This document shows, one piece after another, positions 1 to 5,222 of a DNA stretch of 5,378 nucleotides (its first letter is position 1; the number at the start of each line of letters is the position of its first letter). The stretch comes from RUG721 sp040307385 (GTDB taxonomy: Bacteria > Actinomycetota > Coriobacteriia > Coriobacteriales > Atopobiaceae). The translations under genes and the position numbers were made by a program. The DNA lies in assembly GCA_040307385.1 (NCBI GenBank), contig JAWRJQ010000038.1:1-5378 (forward strand). The letters are read 5' to 3'. The notes under the pieces are model-generated. The model ran no database searches and had not been told where the DNA came from. It worked only from the letters and a program-made list of their open reading frames with translations.

Positions 1-28
1 AGGCCCCCCGAAACGACTCTCCCTGGCG

Positions 29-634
29 TTACGCGCGAACGATCACGCCGGCCTTGAGCTGCTTCTCGACGATCACGTACATGTTCGTGACCTCGCCGAT
101 GGCCAGCTTGTCCTCGATGCCGTAGTGCTTGAGGCACGTGCCGCAGGAGAAGATCTCCACGCCGGCGGCAGCGAGCTTCTCGAGATCCTCGAGGACGGGC
201 GACCCCTCGCAGGTCAGCTTCACGCCGCCGTTGTAGAACAGGATGGTGTCGGGCAGGCTGTCCTGCTGCGTGAGGGCGAAGATGAATCCCTTGATCAGCA
301 CGTCGCCCAGCTCGGCATCGCCGTGGCCCATGACGGCGGAGGGCACCACCACGACGCAGGGGCCCACGCCGGCGCTGCACGTGGCCGTCTCGGCAGCGAG
401 GGCGGCGACACTTTCGGCGGTCTTGACGATCTGCACCGCGTACTTCTCCTCGGCCAGCTGCTCGGATGACACGTCGCACTTCTGAGACTTTGCAAAACTG
501 GTCAGGTTCTTCACCGAGGTCTCGTTGTCGACGAGGATCTCCAGCGTTCCTTCGTCCATGGTTGCGAGGGCCTGCTTCGCCTTCACCACGGGAACAGGGC
601 ACTTATCGCCCATCGCGTCTACGACCATGTCCAT
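29..634 (-). CDS. yedF: YedF, sulfurtransferase-like selenium metabolism protein (TusA-DsrE fusion)
   Basis: The product has 201 residues and is probably a cytoplasmic carrier that moves selenium or sulfur as a persulfide or perselenide. The N-terminal TusA/SirA domain (about residues 1-70) carries the hallmark CPxP motif as C12-P-V-P15. The C-terminal half (about 95-201) is DsrE-like and contains the YedF-type CGTC motif at 164-167, followed by LKHYG and a GEVTNMY stretch typical of this family. The length fits the two-domain family. The start at 634 is supported by a strong Shine-Dalgarno AGGAGGT six bases upstream; the stop is TAA. It is the last gene seen of the minus-strand operon, 57 bases after the DUF3343 gene, with no terminator visible between them. 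The 28 bases left of its stop hold nothing identifiable. Family membership is clear. The selenium role is family knowledge from co-occurrence with selenium-utilisation genes, not shown by this sequence. Confidence 0.93.
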   Translation of the reverse strand: MDMVVDAMGDKCPVPVVKAKQALATMDEGTLEILVDNETSVKNLTSFAKSQKCDVSSEQLAEEKYAVQIVKTAESVAALAAETATCSAGVGPCVVVVPSAVMGHGDAELGDVLIKGFIFALTQQDSLPDTILFYNGGVKLTCEGSPVLEDLEKLAAAGVEIFSCGTCLKHYGIEDKLAIGEVTNMYVIVEKQLKAGVIVRA

Positions 635-691
635 CTCGGTACCTCCTCTGTCCTTGTCTTCTCATACCCACCCGATGCATCTCTGGGGCTT

Positions 692-997
692 TTAGCAATA
701 TATATCACGATTAGGATTGATCTGGCTCGCAAGCGGAACGATGTCTTCAATCGGCACGCCCCCGTCACGGGCGAGCTCTTCGATCGCGCATGCCTCGTCA
801 CAGGCGATCAGCAGGGCCACGCCGCAGCTTGAACGCGCCTGCCGCGGCGTGGTGGAGATGCGGGCGCCGAGCCCGTTCTCGCGCACCATTCCGTAGAGCT
901 GCATGGCATCGGTGTGGCTCGAGAACAGCACGTAGCAATCGATCTGCGTGCTCGGGTTGTCGCGCCGCGCCTGCTCTATGCGCTCGCTGAGATCCAT
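692..997 (-). CDS. DUF3343 protein, putative Se/S carrier-like
   Basis: This small soluble protein of 101 residues matches the DUF3343 family, described as putative selenium/sulfur carrier-like. The pattern is a YVLFSSHTDAM segment at about 22-32, then a TPR..SSCG motif at 50-59 in which C58-G59 is the family's conserved cysteine-glycine. Further cysteines lie at 21, 66, 70 and at the extreme C-terminus (C101), an exposed thiol. The ATG at 997 is the only credible start: upstream in-frame codons are mostly Gly, Pro and Arg with no ATG, GTG or TTG back to the preceding gene. There is no Shine-Dalgarno in the 15 bases before it; the nearest, AGGGGAGGT at 1031-1039, is separated by a perfect hairpin. 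The gene follows the double-cubane reductase by 47 bases and precedes yedF, a context often seen for this family. Its exact function is unknown. Confidence 0.85.
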   Translation of the reverse strand: MDLSERIEQARRDNPSTQIDCYVLFSSHTDAMQLYGMVRENGLGARISTTPRQARSSCGVALLIACDEACAIEELARDGGVPIEDIVPLASQINPNRDIYC

Positions 998-1002
998 GCC
1001 AA

Positions 1003-1027
1003 GGGCCGTCGCATGCCGCGACGGCCC
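1003..1027 (-). repeat. Perfect 10-bp inverted repeat (hairpin) between Shine-Dalgarno and start codon of the DUF3343 gene
   Basis: The plus-strand arms GGGCCGTCGC (1003-1012) and GCGACGGCCC (1018-1027) are exact reverse complements around a 5-base loop. In the minus-strand mRNA this stem ends five bases before the AUG at 997 and starts three bases after the purine-rich AGGGGAGGU. Nine of ten pairs are G-C. No U-run follows on either strand, so it is not a standard intrinsic terminator. If folded, it would bring the Shine-Dalgarno GGAGG to about nine bases from the AUG. Confidence 0.8.
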
Positions 1028-1030
1028 GCC

Positions 1031-1039
1031 ACCTCCCCT
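1031..1039 (-). promoter_or_regulatory. Displaced Shine-Dalgarno for the DUF3343 gene
   Basis: On the minus strand this reads AGGGGAGGT, the best ribosome binding site between the reductase stop (1045-1047) and the DUF3343 ATG (997). In the linear sequence it is over 30 bases from the ATG, too far for normal initiation. The intervening hairpin at 1003-1027 would close that gap. That the site works this way is inference. Confidence 0.55.
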
Positions 1040-1044
1040 GTTTC

Positions 1045-2322
1045 CTAGCCGAGCATCTCGACGAAGGCCTCGATGCGGGTGCGCAGCTGGCCGACGTCGT
1101 TGTCGGTGTAATCGGTCTCGATGTCGAGAACGGGGATGCCCGCCTCCTCCAGCGCCTTCTCGAGCGCCGGGGCCTCGGTCTTGAACGTGGTGCAGAACTT
1201 GAGGTTCGTGTTGATGACGCCGTCCACGTCGTACTCCTTCGCCAGCTGGAGCACCTCGTCGATGCGCGCCTTGTTGGGCGTGAAGCACGCGCAGTTGATC
1301 TGCATGTAGCGTTCTGCCAGCGCCTGATACATGTCGGCGAACGCGGTCTTCGACTCATCGACCAGGTTCGTGAAGAACTTGGTGCCCGTGCAGTTCTCCT
1401 CGCACACGATGGCGGCGCCGGACGTCTCGATGATGTGGTGCAGCTTCCAGTTGGGAATCGCCAGCGGCGTGCCCGTGAGCAGGATGCGCTTGGTGCCCGC
1501 CGGGAACACCGAGACGCCGTCGGCCAGGCGCTGCTCCAACTCATCGGCCAGGTTGTTGGCCATCTGCGCGCAGCGCACCGGATCGTCGAAGAACGCGATC
1601 TGCATCATGAGCAGGGCGTCGGTGCCCGAGATGGGGATGACGTCGCTGTTCTTGCGCGTCTCATACACGCGGGCGAGGGCCCGACGGCGCTCGTTGATGA
1701 CCTTGATGGACTCGGCGAGCTTCTCCTCGGTGATCTCGTTGCCGGTAACCTCTTCCACATTCGCCTTGAACAGGGCGATCTCGTCGGCGAAGGCGGCGAT
1801 GTCCTGCGGACGCTTCATATTGGGCAGGTGCATGATGTACATCGGGACGTCTTCGGCCATGATCTCGTACATCTTCTTCTTGCCGTCGCACGTGGTCTCG
1901 CCCACGATCTGATCGACGATGCGGAAGAACGGGCACGTGCGGCCCATGCGCGCGCCGAGCGACGCCTTGATGAGCGGGCACATGTCGGCAGGCAGGTACT
2001 TCTCGCCGTCCGGCACCCAGAACTGGGAGCCGCCGCACAGCCCGGTCACGATGCCGTCGCCGGCGATGACGACCTCATCGGGAACGTAGGTGCAGAACGT
2101 TCCGAACACTTTGCGGCCCTTGGCCTGCTCGTCCACCAGCTCCTGCGGGCGGATGCCGTGGACGTCGGCCACGACCATGTCCCAGAACGCCATGCCCTCG
2201 GGGCGGTTCTCCTGCGAAAGAAACACGTCGCCGAACGCTTGCGGAAGCACCGCGCACAGTTGGTCATGGGTCTCCAGATCCATGCCGAGGCTATCCCATA
2301 GAGAATGACGATCGACCGCCAT
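1045..2322 (-). CDS. Double-cubane-cluster-containing anaerobic reductase (2-hydroxyacyl-CoA dehydratase D-component family)
   Basis: The product has 425 residues, a normal length for this family. It is related to the BcrB/HgdB-type subunits of 2-hydroxyacyl-CoA dehydratases. Double-cubane members bind an [Fe8S9] cluster and, fed by an ATP-driven activator, reduce small molecules at very low potential. Visible family motifs are FCTYVPDEVV (C77), GLCGG (C96), MCPLIK (C115), TCPFF (C130), and GETTCDGKKK with C145. The second half has VCEENCTG (C307, C311), NCACFTPN (C344, C346) and FCTTF (C377). The CTYVP..GLC..CPLIK..CP..TTCDGKKK order is what separates this group from ordinary dehydratase subunits. 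The start at 2322 is chosen because GAGAGGGG lies six bases upstream; an in-frame ATG at 2340 overlaps that site. It is first in an operon with DUF3343 and yedF. No activase gene is in the window. The physiological substrate is unknown; a selenium or sulfur compound is only an inference from context. Confidence 0.9.
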   Translation of the reverse strand: MAVDRHSLWDSLGMDLETHDQLCAVLPQAFGDVFLSQENRPEGMAFWDMVVADVHGIRPQELVDEQAKGRKVFGTFCTYVPDEVVIAGDGIVTGLCGGSQFWVPDGEKYLPADMCPLIKASLGARMGRTCPFFRIVDQIVGETTCDGKKKMYEIMAEDVPMYIMHLPNMKRPQDIAAFADEIALFKANVEEVTGNEITEEKLAESIKVINERRRALARVYETRKNSDVIPISGTDALLMMQIAFFDDPVRCAQMANNLADELEQRLADGVSVFPAGTKRILLTGTPLAIPNWKLHHIIETSGAAIVCEENCTGTKFFTNLVDESKTAFADMYQALAERYMQINCACFTPNKARIDEVLQLAKEYDVDGVINTNLKFCTTFKTEAPALEKALEEAGIPVLDIETDYTDNDVGQLRTRIEAFVEMLG

Positions 2323-2598
2323 GATGTTCCCCTCTCTCATCACGCTTGAGTATTCGATTGCATGCAGAAGTGGCGTCCTGAACGGAACGTATGCAGAAAG
2401 AGGCACCCCATATGCAGAATGGTGTCGGAGGGCAGAGTTCCGACGCGCGGTGGGAGAATGCCGAGCTGCATTCATTGTAGTGCATCGGTCGCACGGGAAA
2501 CAGGCGCTGGGCGGAATAGGGCGCATCGGCGGTTGCCGCATGCTGCTATCGTATGATTGCGGAAAAGCAGTGCGCACGATAGGCGAAGAGGAGACCGG
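2323..2598. promoter_or_regulatory. Divergent intergenic region between the reductase operon and the glycosyltransferase
   Basis: These 276 bases have no supported gene and must hold the promoters of both flanking genes. On the minus strand there is an AATACT (2349-2354) as a weak -10 candidate about 30 bases before the reductase start, without a convincing -35. On the plus strand TATGAT (2552-2557) is a -10 candidate for the glycosyltransferase, with TTGCCG (2533-2538) too close to be a standard -35. Three copies of ATGCAGAA lie on the reductase side and are listed separately. Promoter positions are low-confidence; the divergent arrangement is certain. Confidence 0.5.
2362..2419 (-). repeat. 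Three direct repeats of TTCTGCAT, possible operator upstream of the reductase operon
   Basis: On the plus strand ATGCAGAA occurs at 2362-2369, 2391-2398 and 2412-2419, all in one orientation, at start-to-start spacings of 29 and 21 bases. Read toward the reductase gene each is TTCTGCAT. They lie 40-97 bases upstream of its start codon, where a regulator would bind. The binding protein is not known. A further exact copy lies upstream of yedE at 3990-3997. Confidence 0.5.
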
Positions 2599-3816
2599 AT
2601 GAACATCCTCCATGTGAGCGCCCAGCGCCCCGACAGCACGGGCAGCGGCGTGTATCTGAGGGAAACCGTGGGTGCGCTCGAAGCCCACGGGCATGACCAG
2701 GCCATCGTGGCGGGCGTGGGGCCGCACGACGCCTCGCCGTTTTCCGAACACGTGCTGTTCGAACCCGTCCGTTTTGAAAGCGAGGCGCTGCCGTTCCCCG
2801 TGGTGGGCATGTCGGACGTCATGCCGTATCCCTCGACGCGCTACCGCGACCTCACGCCCGACATGGCAGCGCGCTTCAAAGCGGCCTTCAGCGCAGCGTT
2901 CGACCATGTGTTCGCGCGGTTCAAGCCCGATATCGTCATATGTCATCATCTGTACCTCGTGTGCAGCGTGCTCATCGCGTGGTTCGAGCGCCACCCGGAG
3001 GAACGCGCGCGCTGCTCGGTGCGCGGGGTATGCCACAACACCGACCTGCGCCAATACGAGTCGCATGGGCTCGAGCGCGCGGCCGTCAACCGCGCCGTGC
3101 GATCCCTCGACGAGGTGCTCGCCCTCCACGAGGGACAGGCACGCGAGATCGCGGAAATCCACGGCATCGATCCTGCGCGGATCCGTGTGTCGGGCGTCGG
3201 CTTCAACGACCGGCTGTTCAGGCCCGATCCCGCGCTGCGCCCATCGGCCGGAGGCCGCCTCATCTATGTGGGCAAGCTCTGGAAGCAGAAAGGGCTCATG
3301 GAGCTGTTCGAGGCGCTCGATCGCCTCGATGCGCGCGTGGCGCGCGGCCTGCATCTCGAGCTGGTGGGAGGCTATAGCGACGTTGGCGAGCGCGATGAGA
3401 TCGTCGCGCGGGCGAAAGCGTGCCGTGTGCCGACGACCTTCTCCGGACAGCTGGATCAGGAGCAGGTTCGTACCAGATACCAGCGTTCGGACGTGTTCGT
3501 GCTGCCCTCGTTTTCCGAGGGGCTTCCGCTCGTGAGCGTTGAAGCGCTGGCCTGCGGCTGCAAGGTGGTCATGACCGATCTGCCCGGCATTCGCGCCTGG
3601 TTCGACCGCTCTGTTCCCCACGCGCCGGTCTGGTTCGCAGAGCTCCCGCAGCTCGTGCAGGACGGCACCTGGCGCATCGCTTCGGACGAATCCAGGGACC
3701 GCTTCGTGAACAGCCTTTCCGCGGCCGTCGAGGAGGCGCTCGACAGCGAGAGCGCGCCGTGCGACGTAACGAATCTTTCCTGGAACGCGCTCGCTCAGCG
3801 GCTTATCGCGCACTAG
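2599..3816 (+). CDS. Glycosyltransferase, GT-B fold, GT4-like
   Basis: The product has 405 residues and no signal peptide or membrane segment, so a cytoplasmic or membrane-peripheral enzyme is expected, moving a sugar from a nucleotide donor to a glycan or lipid acceptor. The N-terminal half opens with a Rossmann-type strand NILHVSA and a glycine-rich TGSGVYLRE segment (14-22). ICHHLY and CHNTD (145-149) follow. The C-terminal donor-binding half has YVGKLWKQKG (K226, K231), then the EX7E signature E307-GLPLVSV-E315 followed by ALACGCKVV and TDLPG, all typical of GT4 enzymes. The start at 2599 has AGAGGAG five bases upstream; the in-frame ATG at 2557 lacks such a site. The neighbours are selenium- or sulfur-related on both sides, and nothing ties this enzyme to them, so it may be a bystander. 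Donor and acceptor cannot be read from the sequence. Confidence 0.87.
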   Translation: MNILHVSAQRPDSTGSGVYLRETVGALEAHGHDQAIVAGVGPHDASPFSEHVLFEPVRFESEALPFPVVGMSDVMPYPSTRYRDLTPDMAARFKAAFSAAFDHVFARFKPDIVICHHLYLVCSVLIAWFERHPEERARCSVRGVCHNTDLRQYESHGLERAAVNRAVRSLDEVLALHEGQAREIAEIHGIDPARIRVSGVGFNDRLFRPDPALRPSAGGRLIYVGKLWKQKGLMELFEALDRLDARVARGLHLELVGGYSDVGERDEIVARAKACRVPTTFSGQLDQEQVRTRYQRSDVFVLPSFSEGLPLVSVEALACGCKVVMTDLPGIRAWFDRSVPHAPVWFAELPQLVQDGTWRIASDESRDRFVNSLSAAVEEALDSESAPCDVTNLSWNALAQRLIAH

Positions 3817-3852
3817 CATGGAGTTCATGAAATCTTCATGCTATGGTTAATG

Positions 3853-3894
3853 CGTCGAGGCGGTTCCGATCTCTGCTGTTCGGGAACTCCGACG
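3853..3894 (+). repeat. Two-tier stem-loop in the yedE leader
   Basis: The outer stem is CGTCG (3853-3857) with CGACG (3890-3894). The inner stem is GGTTCC (3862-3867) with GGAACT (3883-3888), which includes one G-U pair. The internal loop is asymmetric (four bases against one) and the apical loop has 15 bases. It matches no riboswitch or tRNA that I recognise. It could be a regulatory leader structure or chance pairing. Confidence 0.35.
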
Positions 3895-3989
3895 AATGCA
3901 CGTGGTACTGCGCCTGCCAAGACCCTCTTCTGCCTTGTGGGGCTTGACGCGCGCACAGTCGGCTCACGCCGTCGCTTCGTTGCAGCGGA

Positions 3990-3997
3990 TTCTGCAT
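3990..3997 (+). promoter_or_regulatory. TTCTGCAT octamer upstream of yedE
   Basis: This is an exact copy of the octamer repeated three times before the reductase operon, here on the strand that reads toward yedE and 69 bases before its ATG. It forms the loop and right arm of a small hairpin CGGAT-TCTGC-ATCCG (3986-4000). The shared motif suggests a common regulator, which is inference. Confidence 0.4.
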
Positions 3998-4065
3998 CCG
4001 TCAACTGCTGGCGGCGTTCGGTTGAGCTTGTCTTCTGCGCCAAGCTATCTCAAAAGAAGGTTGAT

Positions 4066-5169
4066 ATGGAGTTCATCAATTCAAAGCAAGGTCTTCTCAT
4101 TTTCGGTTTGGTCATCGGCGGGTTGACCGCGGTGCTCGCATTGACGGGCAATCCGGCGAACATGGCGATTTGCGCGGCGTGCTTCATCCGCGACATCGCG
4201 GGGTCTCTGTACCTGCACACGGCCGCTCCCGTCCAGTATTTCAGGCCCGAGATCGTGGGCTTCATCGTCGGGTCGTTCGTCATCGCCGTGGCGACCAAGG
4301 AGTACCGCTCAACCGCCGGCTCGTCTCCCATGATCCGTTTCGTGCTGGGCTTCATCATGATGCTCGGCTCCCTCGTGTTCCTCGGCTGCCCCCTGCGCAT
4401 GGTCATCCGTCTGAGCGCGGGCGACCTTAACGCGGTGATGGCGCTCATCGGCATCGTCGCCGGCGCCATCACGGGCGCGCTGTTCCTCAAGAAGGGATTC
4501 TCCCTCGGCCGCGAATCCGACACCAACAAGGCTGCCGGTGCCGTGCTGCCCGTCGTGTTGGTCGCGCTGCTCATCATCGGCCTCGCAACCGGCGCATACG
4601 CCATGAGCGAGCAGGGTCCCGGATCCATGCACGCCCCGGTGCTCGTCGCCCTCTGCGTTGCCCTCGTGATCGGCGCCATTGCCCAGAGGACCCGCATATG
4701 CTTCGTCGGCGGCATCCGCAACCTGTTCCTCATGAAGGATTTCTCGCTGCTGGTGCCCATCTGCGGCATCTTCATCAGCATGCTGATCTACAACCTGGCG
4801 ACCGGCAACTTCAATCTTGGTTTCGACGGCCAGCCCATCTCCCATTCCCAGCACATCTGGAACATCCTGGGCATGTACGCCGTCGGTTTCGCCGGCGTGC
4901 TCGCAGGCGGCTGCCCACTTCGCCAGATGATCCTCGCCGGCCAGGGTTCCAGCGATTCCGCCGTTACGTTCCTGGGCATGCTCGTCGGCGCTGCGTTCGC
5001 CCACAACTTCGGCCTGGCCTCCGCTGCAGCCGCAGCTGCGACCGCCGACAAGGAAGCCGTTCTCGGCGGCCCCTCCCCTGCCGGCCAGATCGTGCTGATC
5101 GCCGCCATCGTCGTGCTGTTCGTCATCGCAGCTGTCAACCTGCGCAGCAAGAAGAAGGCCGCCGCCTAG
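4066..5169 (+). CDS. yedE: YedE-type selenium/sulfur membrane transporter (YeeE/YedE family)
   Basis: This is an integral membrane protein of 367 residues with about nine or ten hydrophobic segments (roughly 10-27, 62-77, 90-107, 122-141, 158-179, 189-206, 228-247, 266-281, 299-319, 340-357). It belongs to the YeeE/YedE sulfur transport family, whose characterised members pass thiosulfate along conserved cysteines. The YedE branch is linked by gene context to selenium uptake. Key residues come in two matching halves: ICAACFIRD (C36, C39) with GCPLR (C108), then RICFVGGIRN (C212) with GCPLR (C283), which indicates internal duplication. The C-terminus ends in a basic SKKK tail. The start at 4066 is set by AGAAGG five bases upstream; the frame is open further upstream but without a ribosome site. 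A tusA-like gene follows after 53 bases, a usual partner. Substrate choice between selenium and sulfur species is not decidable from the sequence. Confidence 0.92.
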   Translation: MEFINSKQGLLIFGLVIGGLTAVLALTGNPANMAICAACFIRDIAGSLYLHTAAPVQYFRPEIVGFIVGSFVIAVATKEYRSTAGSSPMIRFVLGFIMMLGSLVFLGCPLRMVIRLSAGDLNAVMALIGIVAGAITGALFLKKGFSLGRESDTNKAAGAVLPVVLVALLIIGLATGAYAMSEQGPGSMHAPVLVALCVALVIGAIAQRTRICFVGGIRNLFLMKDFSLLVPICGIFISMLIYNLATGNFNLGFDGQPISHSQHIWNILGMYAVGFAGVLAGGCPLRQMILAGQGSSDSAVTFLGMLVGAAFAHNFGLASAAAAAATADKEAVLGGPSPAGQIVLIAAIVVLFVIAAVNLRSKKKAAA

Positions 5170-5186
5170 CAGCGCGGCATCAGGAG

Positions 5187-5206
5187 AAGGGCGGAGGTCC
5201 GCCCTT
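5187..5206 (+). repeat. 8-bp hairpin with AGGT loop in the yedE-tusA spacer
   Basis: AAGGGCGG (5187-5194) and CCGCCCTT (5199-5206) are exact reverse complements around the loop AGGT. The hairpin ends four bases before the AGAAGG ribosome site of the next gene. There is no T-run after it, so it is a poor intrinsic terminator. It may stabilise the yedE transcript, tune translation of the next gene, or bind a protein. Confidence 0.65.
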
Positions 5207-5222
5207 GGAAAGAAGGTTGAAT

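Larger units (their letters stand above)
3817..4065 (+). promoter_or_regulatory. Leader and promoter region of yedE
   Basis: These 249 bases lie between the glycosyltransferase stop and the yedE start. No intrinsic terminator for the upstream gene is visible; CATGAA-ATC-TTCATG (3826-3840) is a short 6-bp stem without a T-run. TGCTATGGT (3839-3847) resembles an extended -10 element, and if used would give an mRNA leader of over 200 bases. The leader contains a two-tier stem-loop (3853-3894), a TTCTGCAT octamer (3990-3997) inside a small CGGAT/ATCCG hairpin (3986-4000), and two further TTCTGC hexamers (3928, 4033). The frame upstream of yedE is open through this region, but nothing in it looks like a protein family and the Shine-Dalgarno favours the later start. 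Confidence 0.45.

Noticed and set aside
998..1288. An upstream in-frame extension of the DUF3343 gene into the reductase gene.
   Set aside because: It would overlap the conserved end of the reductase and yields a low-complexity Arg/Gly/His-rich peptide. The family length fits the start at 997.
2323..3828. A minus-strand frame stays open for about 500 codons opposite the glycosyltransferase and joins the reductase frame, suggesting a 927-residue protein.
   Set aside because: The plus strand encodes a clear GT4 enzyme over this stretch. Antisense frames are often open in high-GC genes, the antisense product shows no family motif, and the reductase has its own ribosome site and start at 2322.
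3826..3840. CATGAA-ATC-TTCATG as a terminator for the glycosyltransferase gene.
   Set aside because: The stem is only 6 bp, AT-rich, with a 3-base loop and no following T-run.
3853..3960. Possible tRNA-Sec or other tRNA in the yedE leader, given GGTTCCGATC and the selenium context.
   Set aside because: No acceptor stem, anticodon arm or CCA end could be paired around it.
4022..4051. TTGAGC (4022-4027) and TATCTC (4046-4051) as a promoter for yedE.
   Set aside because: Transcription would start at or after the Shine-Dalgarno sequence, leaving no room for ribosome binding.
3838..4065. The yedE frame is open upstream to 3838, allowing 76 extra N-terminal residues.
   Set aside because: The ATG at 4066 has a well-placed AGAAGG and gives the normal family length; the extension has no ribosome site, no recognisable domain and unusual composition for this membrane protein.
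5167..5206. A selenocysteine codon with SECIS at the end of yedE.
   Set aside because: The yedE stop is TAG and no in-frame TGA lies at a suitable distance before the hairpin.
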